From: Verrucomicrobiales bacterium
Lineage (GTDB): Bacteria > Verrucomicrobiota > Verrucomicrobiia > Limisphaerales > UBA9464
Direction of reading: 5' to 3'
Assembly: GCA_003445095.1 (NCBI GenBank)
Contig: DLVS01000095.1
Location: 1-6,995 of the forward strand
Length of the DNA stretch: 6,995 bases
Shown piece by piece: positions 1 to 6,950 of the stretch (its first letter is position 1; the number at the start of each line of letters is the position of its first letter). The position numbers were made by a program, and so were the translations under genes. The notes beneath the pieces were generated by a model. The model was not told the DNA's origin and did no database searches. It saw only the letters and a list, made by a program, of their open reading frames with translations.

Positions 1-1766
1 AGGCCCTGGTACATGTGGTCCTGCACCTTCATGCTTTTGTCCTGGACGTAAACGCCGTTTTGCATGTCCGCGAGGTAAACGGTGGCACCGGCAGCCGGCT
101 CACCATTCGGTTTCAGGATCACTCCGCTGGGCCCAACGCCTTTCTTAAGGGCGAAGGCCAGGTTCGTTTCGGCGCCCGTGATCGCGCCTGAAGCTTGAGG
201 TAGGTAACCTTCCGCTTCCACCAGGATGACCGGAGCGCTGCCGTGTCGATTCAGGAATAAGTCGAGCTTGCCGTTGGCGCCTTCGGTTTGCCGCGCGGGG
301 AACCATTGAGTGGGTTGCGGAAAATTTCCGGCGCGCCCTTCGGTGATCGTGAACCTCTTGATCGGCTTGCCCGATTCGGCGTCCGACACCGTGCCAGTAA
401 CCTGGATATCGCCGACGCGATTCTTGACGAGTTCTGCACCAAGGAGGGGTTCTTGGCGCATTTCCACGTAGTTTCCGAGGCGAGGGCTGGGATTCTTCTC
501 CGGCTCGAACTCGAGGATCAGGTCGGTCTTGTCGGCCTTGATTACGCCGACGAGGTGAAAGGGGTTCATCGTATCGAGGCTGCGGTTGCGGGCCGATAAC
601 CGATAACCTTTGATTCGAGCGGACAGCCCGAAGCTCTCCGGTGGGACGCCGCGAAAGGTAAAGCGGCCTCGTTCGTCGGCTTCCGTCTGCGCGGAGTCCC
701 AGGCCTCATCACGCGAGAGCAATAGCCGAGTTTTTGGCGGCACTGAGTTCCCATCGGTTAGTTGGATTTGACCCGTCAGTGTGAATCCGGGCGACACTGC
801 GAGGTCTCCCAAATCTTCCGACGACGCGTCTCGCTTGAGCTTCACCCGTCGCGCCGGCAGGGAGTCCTTCCCGGCGAGCGAGCTCATTTTCGCGTAAACG
901 AAGTAGTCGCGATTGGGGGGCAAGTTACCCAAGGAGAACCGACCTTCCTTGTCAGTCCCGACCGAGAAATCACCCACATACTCTTCCGCCGTGCGATCAG
1001 CGCCGCATATCCCGATTTCTACCCCTCCGAGCGGTTTTCCATTCTTGATCACGCGCCCGTGCACGGCCGCGCCTTCGGTCAGTTGCAACTCATGAATTTT
1101 TCCGCCGGTCGCCAACTCGTGGAATATTCCCTTCGCCAGAGCACGCGCTTCGATCTCCACTCCCACGGCATCGAAGCGATTTTCTCCGTTGACGACAAAC
1201 AGCCCCTCGTCGTCCGAAACGGCAACCCGATCGATATCCTCGTTGCCGCCGTATTGAGTGGATTCGCCGCGCTTCACTTCGCGAATGCTGATGACCGCGC
1301 CTGAGACCGGCTTTCTTTCAGAATCGACGACTCTTCCTTTCACCTGCAGATCGGGGCTGACGTCCGTTTTCCCAGGTGCGAGCGTGACTTCTACGGGACG
1401 CTTAGCTGGGTCTACTTTCCCAACGAACTCAGGTCGATGACCGCGAGCGACGACGAGCAACCGAAACTGGAGGGCCGGGTCCAAACTCTCGATTTTGAAA
1501 TGGCCGTCGCCGTCGGTTCGCGTCCGCTTACGACAATCGGCGTAGCAAGATGGACACAGGATCCCGACGCCTTCTTTCGGTCCGGCGGTGTAAATGAACA
1601 CACTCGCCGCGGCTACGGGTTTTCCGTCTTCGTCCCGAACGGTGCCGGTCAAGTCGGGCCGGCGGAGATTGGGCGATTCTGGCGTCGCTGAAGCGGCTGT
1701 GAGAATGCAAAGCAAATAAGGAGACCACCAACCGCGGTTGAATTTGATCCAGTTGCTTCCTGACAT
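1..1766 (-). CDS. Secreted protein of serial carboxypeptidase-regulatory-like domains (C-terminus beyond left edge)
   Basis: The frame is open from an ATG at 1766 to the left edge: 588 complete codons and no stop, so the C-terminus is missing. The start is fixed by an in-frame TGA a short way upstream with no ATG, GTG or TTG between, and by AAAGGG six bases before the ATG. Residues 1-27 look like a Sec signal peptide (Lys8 and Arg11, then WWSPYLLCILTAASA, probable cleavage after ASA). At least six carboxypeptidase-regulatory-like beta-sandwich units follow, at about 39-130, 142-230, 234-326, 328-420, 456-540 and 546 onward. Each opens with a GxVxDxxGKPV-like strand, and several have a TDxxGxF turn. 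The first unit carries CPSCYADC (Cys71, Cys74, Cys78), which I recall as conserved in similar PVC proteins. These folds usually serve adhesion or structure. No catalytic domain is visible in this part, and one could lie in the missing C-terminus. The divergent neighbour is the large cupredoxin protein. The domain type is fairly certain; the role is not known. Confidence 0.88.
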   Translation of the reverse strand, partial: MSGSNWIKFNRGWWSPYLLCILTAASATPESPNLRRPDLTGTVRDEDGKPVAAASVFIYTAGPKEGVGILCPSCYADCRKRTRTDGDGHFKIESLDPALQFRLLVVARGHRPEFVGKVDPAKRPVEVTLAPGKTDVSPDLQVKGRVVDSERKPVSGAVISIREVKRGESTQYGGNEDIDRVAVSDDEGLFVVNGENRFDAVGVEIEARALAKGIFHELATGGKIHELQLTEGAAVHGRVIKNGKPLGGVEIGICGADRTAEEYVGDFSVGTDKEGRFSLGNLPPNRDYFVYAKMSSLAGKDSLPARRVKLKRDASSEDLGDLAVSPGFTLTGQIQLTDGNSVPPKTRLLLSRDEAWDSAQTEADERGRFTFRGVPPESFGLSARIKGYRLSARNRSLDTMNPFHLVGVIKADKTDLILEFEPEKNPSPRLGNYVEMRQEPLLGAELVKNRVGDIQVTGTVSDAESGKPIKRFTITEGRAGNFPQPTQWFPARQTEGANGKLDLFLNRHGSAPVILVEAEGYLPQASGAITGAETNLAFALKKGVGPSGVILKPNGEPAAGATVYLADMQNGVYVQDKSMKVQDHMYQG

Positions 1767-1997
1767 CGTTGGCCCTTTCGGAGAATGCGTTGGGAGTCAG
1801 CGCACCCCTTCGTGAGACGGCAAGCCAGAAGAAACGTTCGACGGCGAATCGACCTAGGCGTATCGGACCGGCGGTCTTCAGGATTAGTTCCCCTGGTTCA
1901 GAGTTTTCTGGCCGACGAACCAATGAGCCGATGAGCGGCCTACGCTGTTTGGGGCTTTCAACCTGGCACCGGGCCGATTTATCTTCAAAGTTCGGTC
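1767..1997. promoter_or_regulatory. Divergent intergenic spacer with presumed promoters for both flanking genes
   Basis: This 231-bp spacer separates two divergently transcribed genes and should hold both promoters, but no strong consensus is visible. For the plus-strand gene the best candidate is TTCAAC (1957-1962), 17 bases, then TATCTT (1980-1985). It matches the sigma-70 boxes only partly and would leave a leader of about five bases before the ATG at 1998, which fits the lack of a Shine-Dalgarno sequence there. An 11-base interrupted palindrome, GACCG-G-CGGTC, lies at 1866-1876 and could be an operator or chance. Long frames stay open through the spacer on both strands, which is common in GC-rich DNA, and I do not call a gene. 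The spacer itself is certain; the individual sites are weak. Confidence 0.4.
1773..1778 (-). promoter_or_regulatory. Shine-Dalgarno-like site of the minus-strand repeat-domain gene
   Basis: On the minus strand AAAGGG lies six bases upstream of the ATG at 1766. This is a plausible, slightly weak ribosome binding site and supports that start, which is also the only usable start after the in-frame TGA. The plus-strand gene at 1998 has nothing comparable. Confidence 0.45.
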
Positions 1998-4900
1998 ATG
2001 CATTACGTCGCTCTTCTTTTCGTCATCGCCTTGGGCACCTTCACTGCTTTTGGTCAAACTCCTGCCGCCCTGGCTCTCCAGCCCGGCGACCACGTGGCGC
2101 TCATCGGCAACGCGCTCGCGGACCGCATGCAACACGACGGGTATTTCGAAACGCTGGTGAACGCCAAGTATCCCGACCGAAAGCTCGTCTTCCGCAACCT
2201 AGCCGTCGCGGGTGACGAAGTCGTCACGCGCCATCGTTCGGAGAATTTCGGCTCACCGGACGATTGGCTTAAGAAAGTTCAAGCCGACGTGATCCTCGCG
2301 TTCTTCGGTTACAACGAGTCGTTCAAGGGCGCGAGCGGGCTGCCCAAGTTCAAGGCCGACCTCGCCAAATTCCTGCAAGACACGAAGGCGACCAATTATT
2401 CCGGCAAAGCTTCGCCTCGCCTCGTGCTCGTCTCGCCCGTTGCCGCCGAGCGACATCAAGACCCCAACTTTCCTGATCCGGCCCCGATCAATGCCAACCT
2501 CAAGCTCTACACCGACGCCATGGCCGAAGTGGCGCAAGCCAATGGCGTTCAGTTCGTGGACCTCTTCACTCCGTCGCAACAGCTCTATGCCGACGCTGCC
2601 AAGGCCGGACGTTCGCTGACGGTGAACGGCTTCTTGCTGACTGAAGAAGGCAACCGTGTTCTGGCGCCGGTTCTGTTCCGGGGCGTTTTCGGCGAACCCG
2701 CTCCGGCGGGCAACTACGAACGCCTTCGCGCCGCCATCAATGACAAGAACGCTGAATGGCATGCCCGCTATCGCACCGTGGACGGTTACAACGTGTATGG
2801 CGGACGGTCCGCTCTGGCGTACCAGCCCGGCAAGGGTGCTTTCGTTTCGGACCGCAATGCCCCGGCACCGTACATTTCGAACTATAAGGTGATGCAGGAG
2901 GAGATGTCGGTGCGCGATACGCTGACGGCCAACCGCGACAAACGCGTCTGGGGCGTCGCGCAGGGCGGTGACCCCGAAGTGGACGACAGCAACCTGCCGG
3001 CGGTGACGCCAGTCCCTACCAACAAGCCCGGCCCCAACGATGACGGCTCGTACAAGTTCCTCGGCGGCGAGGAGGCGATCAGCAAGATGAGCGTCCACGC
3101 GGGGATGAAGGTGAATCTATTTGCCAGCGAAGAGCAGTTCCCCGAACTCGCGAACCCGGTGCAGATGGCGTGGGACACCAAGAATCGCCTCTGGGTCGCC
3201 GTCTGGCCGAACTATCCTGAGCGCACGCCTGACAGCAAGATTGGCGATAGCCTGCTGATCTTCGAGGACACCGATGGCGACGGCCGCGCCGATAAGATGA
3301 CCCCGTTCATCGGCGGACTGAATTGCCCGACCGGATTCCAATTCTACAAAGACGGCGTGTTGCTGATGCAGGCGCCGGATCTCTGGTTCATCCGCGACAC
3401 GGATGGTGATGGGCGAGCCGACTGGAAGGAGCGCGTGTTGATGGGGATGGATTCCGCCGACTCCCATCACACGGCCAACGCCATTTGTCTCGATCCCGGC
3501 GGTTCGATTTACTTGAGCGACGGCGTGTTCCATCGGACGCAGGTTGAGACGGCCCTCGGGCCTGTCCGCAATGACGACGCGGCGATCTACCGCTTCGAGC
3601 CTCGCACCGGGAAGTTTGAGACCTACATCGCCTACAACTTCGCCAATCCTCATGGCCGCGTCTTTGACTACTGGGGCAACGACTTGGTCACGGACGCCAC
3701 CGGCAACAACACCTACTTCGCCCCGGCCTTCAGCGGCTATATCGACTACCCGGCGAAGCATCCCGGAATGAACCAGTTCTGGGATCGACCCTCGCGCCCC
3801 TGTCCAGCGACCGGAATCATCAGTAGCCGCCACTTTCCCGAGGAACTTCAGGGGAATTTCCTGAACCTGAATGTCATTAGCTTCCAAGGAATTTACAACG
3901 TGAAGGTCAGCGAGGAGGGATCGGGCCTGCGCGGTGAGACGTTACCCAACTTGATTTCCTCAACCGACCCGAACTTCCGGCCGATCGCGATCAGCGTGGG
4001 GCCTGACGGCGCGCTCTATTTCGCCGATTGGCACAAGCCGCTGATCGGTCACATGCAACATCACTTGCGCGATCCCAATCGCGATAAGACCCACGGCCGC
4101 ATTTACCGCATTACTTATGAAGGTCGGCCGTTGTTGAAGCCGGCGAAGATCGATGGTCAGCCCATTGAGGCCCTCCTTGAGTTGCTCAAGGAGCCTGAGA
4201 ATGGCACCCGCGAACTCGCCAAGATCGAACTCGGCGAACGCGATTCGGCTCAAGTTGTTGCGGCCGTGAAGAAATGGGTGGCGGCACTCGACCCTAAGGA
4301 CCCGGCCTACCAACACCACCTCGCCGAGGCGCTCTGGGTGCATCAGTGGCATAACATCGTCGATGTCGACCTGCTGAGCCGGATGCTCAAATCGCCCGAA
4401 CCTCGAGCCCGCGCTGCCGCGGCCCGCGTGCTGTGCTACTGGCGTGACCGCGTCCCCGATTCGTTGGCCCGGTTCCAAACGATCGCCGAGGACCCCTCTC
4501 CGCGCGTGCGCCTCGAAGCTGTTCGCGCTGCCAGCTTTTATCGCACCGCCGCCGCGGCTGACGTCGCCCTGTCCGTCCTAAAGCAACCGACGGATTACTA
4601 TCTCGATTACTGCCTCAAGGAGACGTTACGCCAGCTTCAACCTTGGTGGCGCGCCGCGGTTGCCGCTGGTCAGCCGATCGCCGTCAACAATCCCGCCGGC
4701 GTGAAGTACTTGGTCAAGAGTGTTGCCACTCCGGACTTGCTCAAGTTGCCGAGCAATCCCGCCGTTCTCGAAGCGGTCCTGGTGCGGCCTGACGCCACGG
4801 ACGCGGATCGAGTCACCGCGCTCGACGGTTTGGCAAAGGAGCGCAAGACCACGCGACTCGCTGAGCTGTTCGCGGCGTTGAAAACAGTTGGCAAATCCGA

Positions 4901-6425
4901 CGCAGTCACGAGCGCTAATCTTGCGCGGCAATTGCCCCTGCAGTCGGCGGCAGACCTTCGCGCGGTCCGGCCAACGCTGGAGGCGCTCAGCACGAGTGGC
5001 GAGTCTGCCGAAGTTCGGCAAGCGGCGTGGGCCGCGCGCGCGGTGGCGGATGGTTCCTTTGATTCCATTTGGTCCGAAGCCTCAAAATCTCCGGCGGCGC
5101 TTACCGAGCTTCTCAATGGAATCCCGCTCTTGAACGATGCGGATTTCCGAGCCAAGGCGCTGGCCAAGGTCAAGCCGCTGCTTTCCGAACTTCCACCTGA
5201 CCTGGTCAGCGCCGCGAAGGCGAAGCCGGGCAGTGACGGGCGATTTGTGCGGATTGAACTGCCTCGAAAAGGCACTCTGACCCTCGCGGAAGTACAGGTC
5301 TTCAGCGGCGGTCAAAACATCGCGCCTCAGGGCCGAGCGCAACAGTCGAGCACGCTGTACAGCGGCGAGGCCAGTCGGGCCATCGATGGCAACACCGACG
5401 GCGCCTATGGCAATGCTTCACAGACCCACTCGAAGGAGTTCGAGGACAATCCTTGGTGGGAATTAGATCTGGGCGGCGAGCGTTCTATCGAAGCCGTCGA
5501 AGTGTGGAACCGCACCGACGGGGACCTGGGAAAACGCCTCGACGGATACACTCTAGTGATCCTGGATGGCAATCGCCGCGAGGTCTTCAAAAAGGCGGCC
5601 AATCCAGCGCCGACTCCCAATGCTCGTCAAACGGTTGGCGGGGATTCGCTCGCCGCGTTACGCCGAGCCGCGATTCGCGCCAGCGTGAGCATGAACAGCG
5701 AGCCTGAAGCGATATTCACGGCCCTGGCTGCGCTGATCGCGAAGGGGGAACAAGTCCCCGTCACGGCGCGGGCTTTGCGAGTTCTTCCTCCAGTCACTTG
5801 GCCCAAAGACACCGCCGGCAGTACGGCGCAGGCGCTCGTCCGCTGGGCTCGAAATGTTCCCGCGGCCGATCGCACGTCGCAGGATTTCGTCGAGACGGTG
5901 CAAACCGCGAATGACCTCGCCGGCTACCTCCCCGCAGATCAAGCGGCCGCCTTGCGGAAAGAACTCCGCGAACTGCGAGTAGCGGTGTTTGTTTTGCGCA
6001 CGGTCCGAGAGCAAATGCGGTACGACACGCCGCGCCTCGTGGTCGAGCCTGGCAAGCCCTTCGAAATCATCCTCGAGAACGATGACTTCATGCCCCATAA
6101 CCTGGTGTTTGTGCGTCCCGGCAGCCGCGAAACCGTGGCGAATCTGGCGTCCACGATGAAACCCGATCAGCTTGATTTCCAGGGGCGTTCTTACATCCCG
6201 GACAATCAAAACATCATTGCCGGTACCCGCTTACTCGAAGCCGGACAGCGCCAAACTCTCAAAGTCATGGCTCCGGCTTCTCCGGGAGAATACGAGTATG
6301 TCTGTACCTTCCCGGGCCACTGGACGCTGATGTGGGGCACGCTCATCGTTACGCCGGACGTTGATGCTTATCTCGCCGCACACCCCGTCGCGACGTCGGC
6401 CGCGACCGCGAGACCGGCTGAGTGA
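1998..6425 (+). CDS. Exported multidomain PVC propeller protein with pseudo-SGNH, HEAT, discoidin-like and C-terminal cupredoxin domains
   Basis: Complete 1475-residue protein. ATG 1998 is the only start after an in-frame TGA near 1932, and it lacks a clear Shine-Dalgarno sequence. Residues 1-19 form a Sec-type signal peptide (VALLFVIALGTFTAFG, probable cleavage before Gln20), oddly without Lys or Arg in its n-region. Residues 31-231 resemble an SGNH/GDSL hydrolase, but the motifs read GNAL (37-40), GYNE (104-107) and NGFL (210-213), so the catalytic Ser, Asp and His seem lost. Residues 350-710 match the PVC 'membrane-bound dehydrogenase' propeller (TIGR02604-like), with two DTDGDGRAD loops (424-432, 467-475) and a His-His pair (490-491) reminiscent of quinoprotein sugar dehydrogenases. 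Residues 720-1075 form a HEAT-type solenoid, 1079-1200 a discoidin-like domain, and 1218-1335 are helical. Residues 1343-1453 are a cupredoxin with ligands His1367, Cys1436, His1441 and Met1445 in azurin spacing. There is no CxxCH, unlike most relatives. Likely periplasmic or surface-located electron transfer or glycan oxidation; the substrate is unknown. Confidence 0.93.
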   Translation: MHYVALLFVIALGTFTAFGQTPAALALQPGDHVALIGNALADRMQHDGYFETLVNAKYPDRKLVFRNLAVAGDEVVTRHRSENFGSPDDWLKKVQADVILAFFGYNESFKGASGLPKFKADLAKFLQDTKATNYSGKASPRLVLVSPVAAERHQDPNFPDPAPINANLKLYTDAMAEVAQANGVQFVDLFTPSQQLYADAAKAGRSLTVNGFLLTEEGNRVLAPVLFRGVFGEPAPAGNYERLRAAINDKNAEWHARYRTVDGYNVYGGRSALAYQPGKGAFVSDRNAPAPYISNYKVMQEEMSVRDTLTANRDKRVWGVAQGGDPEVDDSNLPAVTPVPTNKPGPNDDGSYKFLGGEEAISKMSVHAGMKVNLFASEEQFPELANPVQMAWDTKNRLWVAVWPNYPERTPDSKIGDSLLIFEDTDGDGRADKMTPFIGGLNCPTGFQFYKDGVLLMQAPDLWFIRDTDGDGRADWKERVLMGMDSADSHHTANAICLDPGGSIYLSDGVFHRTQVETALGPVRNDDAAIYRFEPRTGKFETYIAYNFANPHGRVFDYWGNDLVTDATGNNTYFAPAFSGYIDYPAKHPGMNQFWDRPSRPCPATGIISSRHFPEELQGNFLNLNVISFQGIYNVKVSEEGSGLRGETLPNLISSTDPNFRPIAISVGPDGALYFADWHKPLIGHMQHHLRDPNRDKTHGRIYRITYEGRPLLKPAKIDGQPIEALLELLKEPENGTRELAKIELGERDSAQVVAAVKKWVAALDPKDPAYQHHLAEALWVHQWHNIVDVDLLSRMLKSPEPRARAAAARVLCYWRDRVPDSLARFQTIAEDPSPRVRLEAVRAASFYRTAAAADVALSVLKQPTDYYLDYCLKETLRQLQPWWRAAVAAGQPIAVNNPAGVKYLVKSVATPDLLKLPSNPAVLEAVLVRPDATDADRVTALDGLAKERKTTRLAELFAALKTVGKSDAVTSANLARQLPLQSAADLRAVRPTLEALSTSGESAEVRQAAWAARAVADGSFDSIWSEASKSPAALTELLNGIPLLNDADFRAKALAKVKPLLSELPPDLVSAAKAKPGSDGRFVRIELPRKGTLTLAEVQVFSGGQNIAPQGRAQQSSTLYSGEASRAIDGNTDGAYGNASQTHSKEFEDNPWWELDLGGERSIEAVEVWNRTDGDLGKRLDGYTLVILDGNRREVFKKAANPAPTPNARQTVGGDSLAALRRAAIRASVSMNSEPEAIFTALAALIAKGEQVPVTARALRVLPPVTWPKDTAGSTAQALVRWARNVPAADRTSQDFVETVQTANDLAGYLPADQAAALRKELRELRVAVFVLRTVREQMRYDTPRLVVEPGKPFEIILENDDFMPHNLVFVRPGSRETVANLASTMKPDQLDFQGRSYIPDNQNIIAGTRLLEAGQRQTLKVMAPASPGEYEYVCTFPGHWTLMWGTLIVTPDVDAYLAAHPVATSAATARPAE

Positions 6426-6523
6426 GGCACGGGAGAGCCGGCTAGATTCCGCTTGGATCCGGAGAGCTTCCATCGGTGGTGGAGGCTCTGCTTCAGCGGG
6501 GCTGCTCAGACTTGGTTCGAGTC
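6426..6523. other. Convergent intergenic spacer
   Basis: These 98 bases separate the stop of the large plus-strand gene from the stop of the small minus-strand gene. Apart from the hairpin at 6463-6489 I see no gene or site. The T-loop-like GGTTCGAGTC at its right end is not part of a tRNA. Confidence 0.6.
6463..6489. terminator. Possible bidirectional terminator hairpin without a U-tract
   Basis: AGAGCTTCC (6463-6471) pairs with GGAGGCTCT (6481-6489) across a nine-base loop, giving a nine-pair stem with one G-U pair on the plus strand. It lies between two converging genes, where a shared terminator is expected. Neither flank carries a run of T, so this is not a classical intrinsic terminator and may be chance or only an mRNA-stabilising stem. 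Confidence 0.3.
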
Positions 6524-6883
6524 TCAAGTCCCCAGGCTCTCGATCGCGAGCACCACTTGCCCCCAGTCCACCGGTACTTGGACGGGGCGGCCATCGATCT
6601 GGTGGGTTTCGAAAATCCGAACTTGTACGCCAAACGAATACGTCTCGCCTTTTGACCATTGGGAAACGTCCCCGGGCTTATCCGTAACCGAATGGCCCCG
6701 CTCGATCGAGAGTCGGTAACATCCGGCCGGTTCACCGGTGGCCGGTTCCCATTCTACTTCGGAGACGAGGACTGGCTTCGGATCCAGAATGCTGCCGGCC
6801 GACGAAGCGATGCGGAAGTTGTCGAGCCCGAGGCCAGTCACCGGCTGGCCGTCGCTGGCACGGGAGACGGACACAAAGACCAC
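6524..6883 (-). CDS. Small hypothetical protein, 5' end uncertain
   Basis: The minus-strand frame ends at TGA (6524-6526). The first usable start in the window is GTG at 6883, giving about 119 residues. That GTG has no ribosome binding site and sits directly beside poly-T (minus strand), and the frame stays open from there to the right edge, so the true N-terminus may be lost or altered. The protein has alternating polar and hydrophobic beta-strands. Near the start is SRASDGQPVTGLGLDNFRI, a phrase typical of immunoglobulin-like or invasin-like sandwich modules. A GEPAGCYRL turn lies in the middle and a VVLAIESLGT strand closes the protein. No catalytic motif or membrane segment is visible downstream of the GTG. 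It converges on the large cupredoxin-protein gene with a 98-base gap. The composition and protein-like sequence favour a real gene. I do not recognise the family and assign no function. Confidence 0.65.
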   Translation of the reverse strand: MVFVSVSRASDGQPVTGLGLDNFRIASSAGSILDPKPVLVSEVEWEPATGEPAGCYRLSIERGHSVTDKPGDVSQWSKGETYSFGVQVRIFETHQIDGRPVQVPVDWGQVVLAIESLGT

Positions 6884-6889
6884 TGCTTG

Positions 6890-6950
6890 AAAAAAAAAAC
6901 AACTAATTCTAGAAAAAAAAAAAAAACAAATAATTACAAACCAAAAACAT
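6890..6950. repeat. AT-rich low-complexity stretch with two poly-A runs
   Basis: Only nine of these 61 bases are G or C, against GC-rich DNA elsewhere. It contains A10 at 6890-6899 and A14 at 6913-6926, and just one G on the plus strand. The change is abrupt, right at the apparent 5' end of the small minus-strand gene and about 45 bases before the window edge. The last 45 bases (6951-6995) return to a mixed composition but show no recognisable coding or regulatory content. A sequencing or assembly artefact at a contig end is the simplest reading; a natural AT-rich promoter region is the alternative. Confidence 0.7.

Noticed and set aside
762..1304. 180-codon plus-strand open frame inside the left gene
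   Set aside because: It lies opposite the continuous minus-strand frame, whose translation has clear repeated sandwich motifs. The plus-strand translation shows no domain, signal peptide or repeat.
1707..1715. Cys20 of the left protein as a lipoprotein cysteine
   Set aside because: The preceding residues are Tyr-Leu-Leu. A lipobox needs Gly, Ala or Ser directly before Cys, so a standard signal peptide ending in ASA fits better.
1769..2215. 148-codon plus-strand open frame covering the divergent spacer and the start of the large gene
   Set aside because: It overlaps the signal peptide and SGNH-like coding region in another frame. Its product is Arg- and Ser-rich without a domain, and it would remove the promoter space for both genes.
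2253..3887. Long minus-strand open frames (281 and 256 codons) opposite the large gene
   Set aside because: The opposite strand encodes recognisable SGNH-like and propeller domains throughout. The antisense products are rich in Arg, Val and Gly and look like GC-driven shadows.
6303..6332. Cysteine near a histidine at the C-terminus as a possible heme c site
   Set aside because: The spacing is C-x4-H-x3-M with a single Cys, which is a type 1 copper signature and not CxxCH.
6514..6523. GGTTCGAGTC, resembling the T-arm of a tRNA
   Set aside because: The bases on either side do not form the five-pair T-stem, and no acceptor, D or anticodon arm can be placed around it.
6231..6719. Overlapping open frames on both strands across the convergent gap
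   Set aside because: They overlap the cupredoxin coding end or the small minus-strand gene, and their translations are low-complexity Arg/Ser/Pro-rich.
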